The notes beneath the pieces are model-generated. The model was not told the origin of the DNA, made no database searches, and saw only the letters and a program-made list of their open reading frames with translations. DNA of 64,000 nt from Pedobacter chitinilyticus (GTDB lineage: Bacteria; Bacteroidota; Bacteroidia; Sphingobacteriales; Sphingobacteriaceae): the NCBI RefSeq assembly GCF_003313385.1, contig NZ_QMHN01000001.1:273673-337672 (forward strand), written 5' to 3'. A program made the translations under genes and the position numbers. Positions 18,076-26,722 of the stretch are shown piece by piece. Positions within the stretch are counted from its first letter, which is position 1. Each line of letters starts with the position of its first letter.

Positions 18076-20898
18076 ATGAAAACACTTTTTACTTCAGTAC
18101 TTTTACTATTCGCTGTCGTATTTTGCCACGCCCAGCAGGGTAGTGGTGTGATTACGGGTAAGGTCATTGAAAAAATGACGAAGGCCTCGTTACCAGGTGC
18201 TACTGTTAAATTAAATGTTGGTAACCGTTATACCATTTCCAACCAAATTGGAGATTACGAATTTTTGAAAGTACCAGAAGGTACCTACGAGGTAGAAGTC
18301 ATCTACATGGGCTATCAAAGCCAAAAACAAAGCGTAACTGTTTCGAAAGGCGGTAATGCCGTTATTCACTTTTATTTAGAAGATGGTGCGGTAGCCATGA
18401 ACCAAGTGACGGTAATGGGCGACAGGTTACGTGGACAGGCTAGGGCGCTTAACCAACAAAAAAACAAGTCTAACATCACGAACATTATTTCTTCTGACCA
18501 AGTTGGACGTTTCCCAGATGCCAACATTGGTGAAGCCTTGCGCCGTGTACCAGGCATTACCATGCAGAATGACCAAGGGGAGGCCCGTAACATTATTGTA
18601 AGAGGTCTTGCGCCAGAATTGAACTCGGTCATGCTTAATGGCGACCGTATTCCATCGGCTGAAGGCGATAATAGAAGGGTACAAATGGACTTGATTCCTT
18701 CGGATATGATTTCTAGCATCGAAGTCAATAAAACCCTTACTTCTGATATGGATGCAGATGCGATTGGTGGTTCGGTGAATTTGATTACCCGTGCTTCTCC
18801 AAATGGTGAGCGTATTTCGGCCACTTTATCTACAGGTTACAATCCTATTAGAGACAAAATGTTGTACACGGGTGGTTTTGTGTATGGGAATCGCTTTGCG
18901 AAAAATGCCATTGGTATGGTGTTAAGTGGTTCTTACAACAACAACGTTTATGGTTCAGATAATGTGGAAGCGGTTTGGGCAAAAGATGATTTTGGAAACA
19001 CCTATGTAGAGGAAACCGACATTAGAAAATACGATGTACAAAGGATCAGAAGAAGTGTGGCTGCTACATTAGATTTTAAACTGGGCGAAAACCATACTAT
19101 TTATGCAAATGCGATGTACAACTGGCGTGATGATCGAGAAAACAGATACCGTATGCGTATTGACAATATTGCCCCACAATACAACGCCAGCAATGCTATT
19201 ATAGGTTATAGAGGTCGTATTGGTTTACAAACCAAAGGTGGTATTGATAACGACAGAAATAAAATGACGCGTTTGGAGGATCAACGTGTGCAAAACTACT
19301 CGTTGCGTGGTGAGCATTTGATTGCTTCGGGATTGGATATGGACTGGGCGGCAAGCTACTCCACAGCCAGAGAGTATCGTCCTAACGAGCGTTACATCTT
19401 GTTCAGACAAAACAATAGGACGATCAATTTTACTGGTAGTTCTGATTATCCATTATTTACGACCACCAATTTTGACGCTAATACCGTGGGTTTAAATACC
19501 ATTTCTGAGAATACGGATTTGACCAAAGAGAGTGAGTTTGGAGCGAAACTTAATTTTAGAATGCCATTATCGGTGGTTGATGGACAAAAAGGTCGTTTAC
19601 GTTTTGGTGGTCGATTGAGAATTAAGAAAAAGGATCGTAACAATAGCTTCACTGAGTTTGAGCCTCTTGATGGTGATTTGATTCCTAACCTGGGCCAAAT
19701 TCCGAACAGCTATTTTGATGGCAAGAAATTTCAGGCAGGTAGTCAATATGTTCCAGGATTGTTTGCCAGCAGAGCTTATTTGGCAAGTTTGAATTTAAAT
19801 AATCCAGCGGTATTTGAAGCTACGGATGCCGCGGCAGAATACTTGGCGCTTAACTACAATGCCAAGGAGAATATTTTAGCAGGTTATTTGCGTTGGGACC
19901 AAGATTTGACCGAGAAGCTATCGGCCATTGTAGGTTTGCGTATGGAGCATACCAGAATTAACTACACGGGTAATGTGATTGAGGAAGAGGAGGAATTAGC
20001 GGGTAAACGTACCTCTAAAAACAATTATACGGATTGGTTGCCAAGTTTAGCCTTGAAATATCAGGCCAATGATGATTTGATTTTACGTGGGGCTTTCACT
20101 ACCGCTTTAGCTAGACCAAATTACTATGCGCTTACGCCATTTGTGGGCATTATTGCGGGTGATGAGGAAATGTCTGCTGGTAACCCGAATTTGGATGCTA
20201 CTTATGCTTATAACTTTGATTTAATGGCCGAGCAGTATTTTAAATCGGTAGGTTTAATTTCTGGAGGCTTTTTCTATAAGCGATTGAAAAACTTCATTTA
20301 CACCTATAGTGACAGGGCTTACACGACTTCAAAATTTGCAAATGACTTCCCTGATTTGGCCAATCCAATTCCCGCGGGCGAACAATGGGCCTTTACCCAA
20401 AGTAGAAATGGTGAAAGCGTAAATGTATATGGTTTTGAGGTGGCTGTACAAAGACAGTTAGACTTTTTACCAGGCAAGTTTTTGAAAGGTTTCGGTATTT
20501 ATGCCAACTATACCTACACCAAATCGAAAGCTAAAGGGGTGACCAATAGTGATGGCGAATTGAGAGAAGGCATGATTTTGCCAGGAACTGCACCACACAT
20601 GCTTAATGCTTCATTGTCTTGGGAAAACAGCCGCTTCTCAGCAAGGATTTCGGCCAACTACACCGCTGCTTATATTGATGAATTAGGTGCTGATAACTTT
20701 GGTGATGTGTTTTATGACAAACAGTTCTTTTTGGATGCCAATGCTTCTTATAAAGTGTCGAAAGTAGCTAGGTTCTTTGCCGAAGCAACCAATTTGACCA
20801 ATCAGCCGTTGAGATATTACCAAGGCTTGAGCAACCAAAGCAGACAGATAGAGTATTACCGTCCGAGATATAATTTGGGGGTTAAGTTTGATTTTTAA
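18076..20898 (+). CDS. TonB-dependent receptor, probably for phytate or its products
   Basis: A 940-residue outer-membrane protein. Signal peptide residues 1-19 (CHAQ). Residues ~24-105 are a carboxypeptidase-regulatory-like domain (GVITGKVIEKMTKASLPGAT). The plug follows (FPDANIGEALRRVPGITMQN, DADAIGGSVNLITR), then a 22-strand barrel region ending in the terminal Phe (RPRYNLGVKFDF). The plug signature resembles the TonB receptor subfamily first described in Xanthomonas and Caulobacter (TIGR01782-like), often next to phytases. The downstream TPR-HTH gene starts 9 bases later and a phytase gene follows, so uptake of phytate or inositol phosphates is the best guess for substrate. No extended SusD partner is present. 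Confidence 0.85.
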   Translation: MKTLFTSVLLLFAVVFCHAQQGSGVITGKVIEKMTKASLPGATVKLNVGNRYTISNQIGDYEFLKVPEGTYEVEVIYMGYQSQKQSVTVSKGGNAVIHFYLEDGAVAMNQVTVMGDRLRGQARALNQQKNKSNITNIISSDQVGRFPDANIGEALRRVPGITMQNDQGEARNIIVRGLAPELNSVMLNGDRIPSAEGDNRRVQMDLIPSDMISSIEVNKTLTSDMDADAIGGSVNLITRASPNGERISATLSTGYNPIRDKMLYTGGFVYGNRFAKNAIGMVLSGSYNNNVYGSDNVEAVWAKDDFGNTYVEETDIRKYDVQRIRRSVAATLDFKLGENHTIYANAMYNWRDDRENRYRMRIDNIAPQYNASNAIIGYRGRIGLQTKGGIDNDRNKMTRLEDQRVQNYSLRGEHLIASGLDMDWAASYSTAREYRPNERYILFRQNNRTINFTGSSDYPLFTTTNFDANTVGLNTISENTDLTKESEFGAKLNFRMPLSVVDGQKGRLRFGGRLRIKKKDRNNSFTEFEPLDGDLIPNLGQIPNSYFDGKKFQAGSQYVPGLFASRAYLASLNLNNPAVFEATDAAAEYLALNYNAKENILAGYLRWDQDLTEKLSAIVGLRMEHTRINYTGNVIEEEEELAGKRTSKNNYTDWLPSLALKYQANDDLILRGAFTTALARPNYYALTPFVGIIAGDEEMSAGNPNLDATYAYNFDLMAEQYFKSVGLISGGFFYKRLKNFIYTYSDRAYTTSKFANDFPDLANPIPAGEQWAFTQSRNGESVNVYGFEVAVQRQLDFLPGKFLKGFGIYANYTYTKSKAKGVTNSDGELREGMILPGTAPHMLNASLSWENSRFSARISANYTAAYIDELGADNFGDVFYDKQFFLDANASYKVSKVARFFAEATNLTNQPLRYYQGLSNQSRQIEYYRPRYNLGVKFDF

Positions 20899-20907
20899 TT
20901 GTTTTTA

Positions 20908-22566
20908 ATGATGGACGATAGCAGTAAAAAGCGCCATTGGCATAAAGCCATATTAGTGATCTTAACCGTATTTTGTGCAGGGGGAAATCTCCTTGCACAA
21001 AATGCGACTGCTATCAAAGAAATGGGTTTGGGTTCTAGTGCTGTGGCAAGTCCATCAAATACCCTATTCATTCAACAAAACGAACTTTATAAGCAAGCAA
21101 AAGGCAACGGCGATTTACAGGGGGAAGCAAGGGCCTTGCAGCAAATGGGGCAAATCTGTTATCAGATGGGTTTGTTTACCCAATCTTTAAGCTACCACAT
21201 TAAGGCCAATGAAATTTTCAGGGCGCATAAAAATGAGAAGCAAACTGCAGATAACCTGAATGATTTGGCCTTGCTGTTTCTCATCACCAAACAGCAAAAG
21301 GAAGCTAAGCAGTCATATTTCAAAGCGTTAAGCACCTATCAGTTGTTTAAAGACAGCACGGGCATTGCTAAGACTTATGCCAACTTGGGTCATTTTTACG
21401 AGAAAGTGCTTGACTACGACAGTGCTTACTATTATCAGCAAAAGGCCATGCAAGTGTTTGATGCGATTGGGAATGCTGAGGGGGCAGCTTTGGTACACGA
21501 GAATTTGGGGAGCATCTACGAAGATAAATCGCAATTTGACAAAGCCTATTTCCATTTTTCGAAAGCGCTAGCTTGGTTTGAGCAAGGTGGCAATACGGAA
21601 ATGCTGATTGATGCCTACAACAATGTGGGGGATGTGTACCGTAAGCAGGGGCAATATACCCAAGCATTACATTATACCCGCAAGGCAGAAAAACTGGCTA
21701 AAAGTACCAAATCGTATAGTCGTTTAAGTAGTGCCTATCGAGATCTAGGAAAAACCTTTAGCTTTTTAAAGCAAAGCGATAGTACCTTTTACTATTTAGA
21801 ATTGAGTAGACAACATTTTTTGAGCTCCTATTCCGAAGAAAGTAAAAACCAGGAGGCGTTGCTTAAGGTGATTTATGGTTTGGATAGGAAAGAACTGCAA
21901 ATTGCTCAAATGGCACGACAGGAAAAAATTGCTTGGGCCATTTACATTGCGTCGGGCATTGCTGCTGTGGTGTTTATTTTGGTGGCTGCCATCATTATCC
22001 GCAACCAACGTCATCGTATTTTAAGAGAGCGAGAAATTAGGGAAAGAGAAGAGAAAATATTGAAGACGAAACAGGAGCTGATGGAGATTGATTTGAACAA
22101 TAAAAAAATGCAGGAAGAACATCTGAAAGAAAACCTGCATACCAAAGCCAAAGAAATCACGGCCCATACCTTGCAGACTATCCAAAAAAACCAGTTGCTG
22201 GAAGACATTAGGGATGCTCTTACTGAAATGATTAAAAGTGATGGACGAAGCTATAAAAAAGAACTGCGTAGTCTGTTGAATAAAATCAACCAGAACTTTC
22301 ATAAAGATGCTTATTGGGATGATTTTAGAAGAATTTTCGAGGAAATTAACCAAGAGTTCTTCGATCGTTTGCAGCAAATCAATCCAGGTCTTTCTGCTAC
22401 CGATATCAAGTTCATTTCTTTGATCAAACTTAACATTAATGCCGCGGATATCGCCGCACTGCTAAGCGTATCTACCGATAGTTTGCGTGTAGCACGTTAT
22501 AGTTTGCGCAAAAAGCTTAAATTGGAGCAGGGCGCTAGTTTAACCGCATTTATACAATCTATTTAA
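20908..22566 (+). CDS. TPR membrane signalling protein with C-terminal HTH
   Basis: I use the ATG at 20908; an upstream TTG at 20899 directly follows the receptor stop and is unlikely. The protein has about 552 residues. A signal or anchor sequence (HKAILVILTVFCAGGNLLAQ) is followed by at least five TPR units (~50-310; for example AKTYANLGHFYEKVLDYDSA, ALVHENLGSIYEDKSQFDKA). Next come one transmembrane helix (IAWAIYIASGIAAVVFILVA), a long coiled coil and a C-terminal LuxR-like HTH (LSATDIKFISLIKLNINAAD, IAALLSVSTDSLRVARYSLR). Periplasmic TPRs linked through the membrane to a cytoplasmic DNA-binding end is a known Bacteroidota design. Co-transcription with the receptor suggests local regulation of phytate use. 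Confidence 0.8.
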   Translation: MMDDSSKKRHWHKAILVILTVFCAGGNLLAQNATAIKEMGLGSSAVASPSNTLFIQQNELYKQAKGNGDLQGEARALQQMGQICYQMGLFTQSLSYHIKANEIFRAHKNEKQTADNLNDLALLFLITKQQKEAKQSYFKALSTYQLFKDSTGIAKTYANLGHFYEKVLDYDSAYYYQQKAMQVFDAIGNAEGAALVHENLGSIYEDKSQFDKAYFHFSKALAWFEQGGNTEMLIDAYNNVGDVYRKQGQYTQALHYTRKAEKLAKSTKSYSRLSSAYRDLGKTFSFLKQSDSTFYYLELSRQHFLSSYSEESKNQEALLKVIYGLDRKELQIAQMARQEKIAWAIYIASGIAAVVFILVAAIIIRNQRHRILREREIREREEKILKTKQELMEIDLNNKKMQEEHLKENLHTKAKEITAHTLQTIQKNQLLEDIRDALTEMIKSDGRSYKKELRSLLNKINQNFHKDAYWDDFRRIFEEINQEFFDRLQQINPGLSATDIKFISLIKLNINAADIAALLSVSTDSLRVARYSLRKKLKLEQGASLTAFIQSI

Positions 22567-22618
22567 AACCAAGCTGCCTTTTTGTAAAGGCTTGTTCACT
22601 ATTTGTAACGCTATTTTT

Positions 22619-22649
22619 TTGTTTTAATAACCGTTATGTACAACATTTG
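22619..22649 (+). promoter_or_regulatory. Candidate promoter of the phytase gene
   Basis: TTG at 22619-22621, 20 bases, then AACATTTG at 22642-22649, one mismatch to the Bacteroidota -7 consensus TAnnTTTG. The start codon is 19 bases further on. A weak stem (GCCTTT ... AAAGGC) just after the TPR gene may end the upstream transcript, allowing separate expression of the phytase. Confidence 0.4.
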
Positions 22650-22668
22650 TGCATACTAATCCTATTCA

Positions 22669-23745
22669 ATGAATACACTAAGTAAATATTTTTTTGCACT
22701 GGCTATTTTGCCTTTGGCCGCATGCGCTCAAAAAGCACCTCAATCAAAAAACACCAATAATCCCAATACCGTACAGGCAACCGTAATTACCGAGCAAGTA
22801 AAGCATGATACCGATGACCCTGCCATTTGGATTAACCCAACAGATCCTAGCAAAAGCTTGGTGATAGGTACAGATAAAGACAAAGATGGCGCTTTATATG
22901 CTTTTGATTTGTCGGGTAAAATAGTGAAAAGAGTAGGCGGAATACAACGCCCCAATAATGTCGACATTGCCTATGGCATTATGCTTGGCGGTAAAAAAGT
23001 AGATATTGCGGTCACTACCGAACGCCAGGCTAATAAAATCAGGATTTTTAGTTTGCCCGATTTACTACCTATTGACAATGGCGGTATTGAAGTGTTTGCT
23101 GGCGAAACGGAACGTGATCCTATGGGGATCGCTTTGTACACTCGTCCAAGCGACCACGCTATTTTTGCCATTGTGGGTAGAAAAACAGGACCAGCGGATG
23201 GTTATTTATGGCAATATCAATTGGCAGATGCTGGAAATGGTTCTGTAGCCGCCAAGTTGGTTCGTAAATTTGGGAAATACAGCAGCAAAAAAGAGATTGA
23301 AGCGATTGCGGTAGATAACGAACTAGGTTATGTTTATTACTCTGATGAACAAGTAGGCATACGTAAATATTGGGCAGATCCTGCTGCAAATCATAATGAG
23401 GAATTGGTTTTGTTTGCTCAAACAGGATTTTCGGTAGACCACGAGGGGATTGCGATTTACAAAACTGGAGAAAAGACGGGTTACTTATTAGTGTCTAACC
23501 AAGGTTCGCAAAGTTTTATGGTTTATCCACGTGAGGGTAGTAAAGGCAATGCTCATCAGTATGATCTCATTGCTGAAATACCAGTGAGTGCGATGGAAAC
23601 TGATGGTGCTGATGTGGTTTCAGCGAATTTAGGTCCTCAATATCCAGAAGGGATTTTTGTAGCCATGAGTACTGATAGAACTTTTCATTTTTATGATTGG
23701 AGGTTAATTGCTGCTAAAATTAAAGCAGCGCAGGTGAAGAAATAA
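22669..23745 (+). CDS. Beta-propeller phytase, lipoprotein
   Basis: A 358-residue protein. The signal MNTLSKYFFALAILPLAAC carries a lipobox (LAAC, Cys19), so it is probably membrane-anchored. The mature part matches beta-propeller 3-phytases: the DTDDPAIWINPTDPSKSLVI blade with acidic residues that bind calcium, GTDKDKDGALYAFDLSGKIV, RPNNVDIAYG, then EIEAIAVDNELGYVYYSDEQ, VDHEGIAIY and SNQGSQSFMVY. Such enzymes remove phosphate from calcium-phytate. Length is normal for the family. With the upstream receptor and TPR-HTH protein it makes a small phosphate- or inositol-scavenging unit. A palindromic terminator follows at 23756. Confidence 0.9.
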   Translation: MNTLSKYFFALAILPLAACAQKAPQSKNTNNPNTVQATVITEQVKHDTDDPAIWINPTDPSKSLVIGTDKDKDGALYAFDLSGKIVKRVGGIQRPNNVDIAYGIMLGGKKVDIAVTTERQANKIRIFSLPDLLPIDNGGIEVFAGETERDPMGIALYTRPSDHAIFAIVGRKTGPADGYLWQYQLADAGNGSVAAKLVRKFGKYSSKKEIEAIAVDNELGYVYYSDEQVGIRKYWADPAANHNEELVLFAQTGFSVDHEGIAIYKTGEKTGYLLVSNQGSQSFMVYPREGSKGNAHQYDLIAEIPVSAMETDGADVVSANLGPQYPEGIFVAMSTDRTFHFYDWRLIAAKIKAAQVKK

Positions 23746-23755
23746 TCATGTTGAG

Positions 23756-23788
23756 AGACTTACGAAGTTTTTGAAACTTCGTAAGTCT
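23756..23788 (+). terminator. Palindrome after the phytase gene
   Basis: Perfect 15-base arms (23756-23770 and 23774-23788) around a 3-base loop, followed by Ts; 10 bases after the phytase stop codon. The stem belongs to the CTTACGAAGTT repeat family, so it is both a repeat copy and a likely terminator. Confidence 0.7.
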
Positions 23789-24009
23789 TTTAAGAAACTG
23801 TATAAATTTCAGTCAAACTTTTTACTTTTTTATTTACCATCACCCTGAATTTATTTTACTTCGTAGCTGTTCGCTTTGCTACAGGTAAGGGGCTGTTATC
23901 ACTGATGCTGAAATAAATTCAGCATGACGTGCATGTCGCAAATTAAAAATTTAGACAGTTTATACCAGTCCTTAAACTTACTTCCCAAACTTCGTAAGTC
24001 TAAATACCT
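23789..24009. repeat. Further intergenic palindromes
   Basis: Holds an imperfect inverted pair around CACCCTGAATTTATTTTAC (23838) and GCTGAAATAAATTCAGCATG (23907), the same motif type as at 60425-60502, plus a half-copy of the CTTACGAAGTT palindrome at about 23988-24001. It lies between two convergent genes and has no coding signal. Confidence 0.6.
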
Positions 24010-24762
24010 TTAAACAGTGGTATAACCGCCGTCGGTGATGTAATAAGCACCAGTAGTAAATGATGCTTTATCTGAGCTAAGGAATACCACCAGTTCAGCT
24101 ACTTCTTCGGGAGTCCCAAGTCTGTTCATCGTCGCTTTGGCAGCTACTGCTTTTAAGCTTGCTTCGTCTAAATTGTCATCCAATAAAGGCGTATGGATAT
24201 ACCCTGGACCAACTGCATTACAGCGAATGTTTTTCTGTCCGTATTCGGCACCAATGTTTTTGGTTAAACCTACTACCCCATGTTTGGCCGCGGTATAAGC
24301 CACACTATTAGGTGCAGCCACAGTGCCATGTATAGAAGCCATGTTTACAATGCTACCCCCGCCATTTTTTTCCATTTGTTCCAATTGATATCTACATCCA
24401 TAGAATACGCCACTTAAGTTGATGGCAATTACTTTATCCCAGCCTGCAATGTCATATTCGCCTGTAGGAGCCGCTGGGCCGCCAATACCTGCATTGTTGC
24501 AAGCAATATCCAACCTTCCGTATTTGGCAACAGTACCCGCTACCAAGTTTTTATTGTCTTCTGCACTGCTCGAATCAGCTTTAATGAAATGAGCTTCTCC
24601 ACCGCTTCTTTGTATTTCTGCTACGGTAGCATTTCCATGTTCTTCGTTGATGTCTGATACGACTACTTTGGCACCTTCACGTGCGTAAGCTTCTGCAATG
24701 GCTTTACCGATGCCTGAACCAGCGCCAGTAACCAAGGCTACTTTATTTAATAGTAATGACAT
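24010..24762 (-). CDS. SDR-family NAD(P)-dependent oxidoreductase
   Basis: The start is the ATG at 24760-24762 (MSLLLNKVALVTGAGSGIGK); a longer frame starting at 24810 adds 16 residues with no family likeness. It has 250 residues, the normal classical-SDR length. Cofactor motif TGAGSGIG (~10-17), acidic VVSDINEEH after the second strand (NAD preference likely), NNAGIGGPA (~88), catalytic Ser in IVNMASIHG, and YTAAKHG (Tyr/Lys catalytic pair). The C-terminus TTGAYYITDGGYTTV is typical of the glucose-1-dehydrogenase / 3-oxoacyl reductase-like group. The substrate cannot be told. It lies alone, downstream of the histidine kinase on the same strand, with a palindromic terminator between. Confidence 0.9.
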   Translation of the reverse strand: MSLLLNKVALVTGAGSGIGKAIAEAYAREGAKVVVSDINEEHGNATVAEIQRSGGEAHFIKADSSSAEDNKNLVAGTVAKYGRLDIACNNAGIGGPAAPTGEYDIAGWDKVIAINLSGVFYGCRYQLEQMEKNGGGSIVNMASIHGTVAAPNSVAYTAAKHGVVGLTKNIGAEYGQKNIRCNAVGPGYIHTPLLDDNLDEASLKAVAAKATMNRLGTPEEVAELVVFLSSDKASFTTGAYYITDGGYTTV

Positions 24763-24914
24763 AAAATAATAAGTTTTAAGTGTGTGACTTTCGGTAATTG
24801 AAAGTTTCATTCTTAAAACAAGTGGTTATAGCGGAAGTTTTTATTTTAAGGAGTGAGGTGCTGTTTATGACAGAAACCTGTCAAAAGAGATGGAGGAAGT
24901 GTTTTTACTTTCTA

Positions 24915-24971
24915 AGGCTTACGAAGTTTTTAAAACTTCGTAAGCCTAACTGCTCTAAACTTCGTAAGTCT
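24915..24971. repeat. CTTACGAAGTT palindrome plus half-copy
   Basis: Arms 24915-24930 and 24932-24947 are perfect 16-base reverse complements; a half-copy follows at about 24955-24971. They lie just downstream of the histidine kinase stop (24989, minus strand) and can act as its terminator. Confidence 0.7.
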
Positions 24972-24988
24972 CTATTGGTGGAAATGTG

Positions 24989-26191
24989 CTACACAGATGG
25001 TATTCTGATTTGGAAAGAACTGCCTTGGCCTATTTTAGATTCGATGTTCATTTCGCCATTAAGTTCGTTCAGAAGTTTTCGAACCATAGGCAAACCAAAT
25101 CCGTATCCTTTTTCGCCAATGGTACCATCGCTACTTTCGGCAGTACCTTCTAAAATTTCATCAATTGCTTCTTGACTAATGCCCGTTCCGTTATCTTTTA
25201 CTTCTAAAATCAACGTTTTTTGATTGGTTTCTAAAAAAAGATCTAATACTACTTTAATGTTGCCGCCGTTAGGGGTAAACTTGATGGCATTAGAAATGAG
25301 GTTGCCACTGATCTGCATTAGCTTGTCCTTCTTGATTTTTATGGTATCAAAAGCAATATTCGCTTCAACGTCCAAATTGATTTGTTTGTTAAAAGCCTGC
25401 GGTTGATATAGTTTGTCCAGTTTTTCTTTAAAAATTCTCAAATTAAAGATTTCTGCATTACCGTTCAGCTTTTCTGAGGAACTTTTTAAAATCTCATCCG
25501 CTAAATCCAGTACAGATTGCCCACTTTTGCCCATCATCCCTACAATGTTTTGCAATTCATCTTTCGGATATTCGGCCAAGTCACCAGTAATCATATCGGC
25601 TAAGCCTATAATGCCTGCAATAGGTCCTCTAATATCGTGTGCTACTTTTTTATAGGTATCTGTTTGCGAGCGCAATTGATCTTGCAATGATTTAATACTA
25701 CTTGCATCATTAATTCGAGAGATGATTTGACGGGCGATAATTTTCAGCTGTTCAATTTTTTCCTCGGATAACTTGCCATGAAGTTTATTGTCGATTACAC
25801 ACAAGGAACCAATGTTAAAGCCTTCACTTGACTTAAGTGGAATACCAAGATAGTATTTCAAGTTCATGGGTTCACCAACAAAATCTTTTGAAACGAAGCG
25901 TTGATCTTTAGATAGATCCTCAATTTCCAAATGATCTTCTTCACCAAGAGTGAATTGACAAACGGTATCATCTATTGGCGTCTGATAGATATCTAGGCCA
26001 AACCGCGAGACAATCCATTGGGTATACGAGTCGATGAATGAGATCAATGAAATTTCTGTTCCTGTAATTTTAGCAGCGAGAAAACTCAAGTCTTTAAAAG
26101 TATTGTCTAAAGCAGTATAATCTAGGTCGAGCTTAAATAAGCTCGCCAACCTTTCACTCTCATTCGCTGGGATTGTACGGGTGGTTTGCAA
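24989..26191 (-). CDS. GAF-domain sensor histidine kinase
   Basis: A 400-residue soluble kinase. The start appears to be TTG at 26191: no ATG occurs in the first 100 residues that would keep the GAF domain, and an in-frame stop lies five codons upstream. GAF domain ~20-165 (SLISFIDSYTQWIVSRFGLD, GFNIGSLCVID). The dimerisation/phosphorylation box has His185 (KKVAHDIRGPIAGIIGLADM). The ATPase domain has the N box (QISGNLISNAIKFTPNGG), G1 (DNGTGIS) and G2 (GEKGYGFGLPM). There is no transmembrane helix and no adjacent response regulator, so it is an orphan cytoplasmic kinase. The promoter at 26226-26255 gives a short ~28-base leader, consistent with the TTG start. Confidence 0.85.
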   Translation of the reverse strand: MQTTRTIPANESERLASLFKLDLDYTALDNTFKDLSFLAAKITGTEISLISFIDSYTQWIVSRFGLDIYQTPIDDTVCQFTLGEEDHLEIEDLSKDQRFVSKDFVGEPMNLKYYLGIPLKSSEGFNIGSLCVIDNKLHGKLSEEKIEQLKIIARQIISRINDASSIKSLQDQLRSQTDTYKKVAHDIRGPIAGIIGLADMITGDLAEYPKDELQNIVGMMGKSGQSVLDLADEILKSSSEKLNGNAEIFNLRIFKEKLDKLYQPQAFNKQINLDVEANIAFDTIKIKKDKLMQISGNLISNAIKFTPNGGNIKVVLDLFLETNQKTLILEVKDNGTGISQEAIDEILEGTAESSDGTIGEKGYGFGLPMVRKLLNELNGEMNIESKIGQGSSFQIRIPSV

Positions 26192-26225
26192 TTGCTTAAA
26201 TATTTAGTTTTGAGATGTTTTATTA

Positions 26226-26255
26226 CAAAAATATAATTAGCGGCCAAAAAAGCAA
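26226..26255 (-). promoter_or_regulatory. Promoter of the GAF histidine kinase
   Basis: On the minus strand: TTG (26255-26253), 19 bases, TATTTTTG (26233-26226), a full match to the Bacteroidota TAnnTTTG -7 element with correct spacing. The predicted transcript start is near 26219. Confidence 0.6.
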
Positions 26256-26287
26256 TTTTTGAGGTGTGCTAAATTTTCTTTTTAATG

Positions 26288-26295
26288 TATTTTTG
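26288..26295 (+). promoter_or_regulatory. -7-like box abutting the ychJ-like gene
   Basis: TATTTTTG at 26288-26295 ends only 4 bases before the ATG at 26300; TTTTTG at 26256-26261 is the nearest upstream TTG, at a longer than ideal spacing. If real, the transcript is leaderless. It overlaps the divergent kinase promoter region. Confidence 0.35.
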
Positions 26296-26299
26296 AGGG

Positions 26300-26680
26300 A
26301 TGTCAACAATAATATGTTCCTGTTCGTCGGGCAAGCCTTATGCCCAATGCTGCGAAGTTTACCATTTAAAAGAAGCGCTTCCACAAAGTGCCGAATTGCT
26401 TATGAGGTCGAGATATAGTGCATATGCATTGCACTTGATAGACTACTTATGGGACACTACCCATCCAGCTAAAAGACAGTTGTACAACAAAGTAGATATG
26501 GCGCAATGGGCCAGAGCCAATCATTGGCTAAAACTGGAAATTGTTTCTGCTAAAAAGCATGTGGTGGAGTTTAAAGCTTATTATCAAAAAGGATTGCAGC
26601 AATATGTTCATCATGAGCGCTCGCAGTTTAAAAAAGAAAAAGAGCAGTGGTATTATTTTTCAGGTGATCATTTTCACTAA
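26300..26680 (+). CDS. YchJ-like SEC-C motif protein
   Basis: A 126-residue protein beginning with the zinc-binding SEC-C knuckle (CSCSSGKPYAQCCEVYH: CxC followed by CC). A YchJ/UPF0225-type NTF2-like domain follows, with LMRSRYSAYALHLIDYLWDT, TTHPAKR and the closing HERSQFKKEKEQWYYFSGDH. Length and motif order match the family. It is cytoplasmic; the biochemical role of YchJ is not established, and the SEC-C motif resembles that of SecA. It is divergent from the histidine kinase and 42 bases before the next TonB receptor. Confidence 0.85.
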   Translation: MSTIICSCSSGKPYAQCCEVYHLKEALPQSAELLMRSRYSAYALHLIDYLWDTTHPAKRQLYNKVDMAQWARANHWLKLEIVSAKKHVVEFKAYYQKGLQQYVHHERSQFKKEKEQWYYFSGDHFH

Positions 26681-26722
26681 ATTCAATTTAAACAAAGCTT
26701 TTAATTATTTGTTCAGAACCCC

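Noticed and set aside
18372..18824. Antisense ORF of 150 codons in the TonB receptor
   Set aside because: The sense strand encodes the conserved plug domain; the antisense translation is low in hydrophobic pattern and unlike any family I know.
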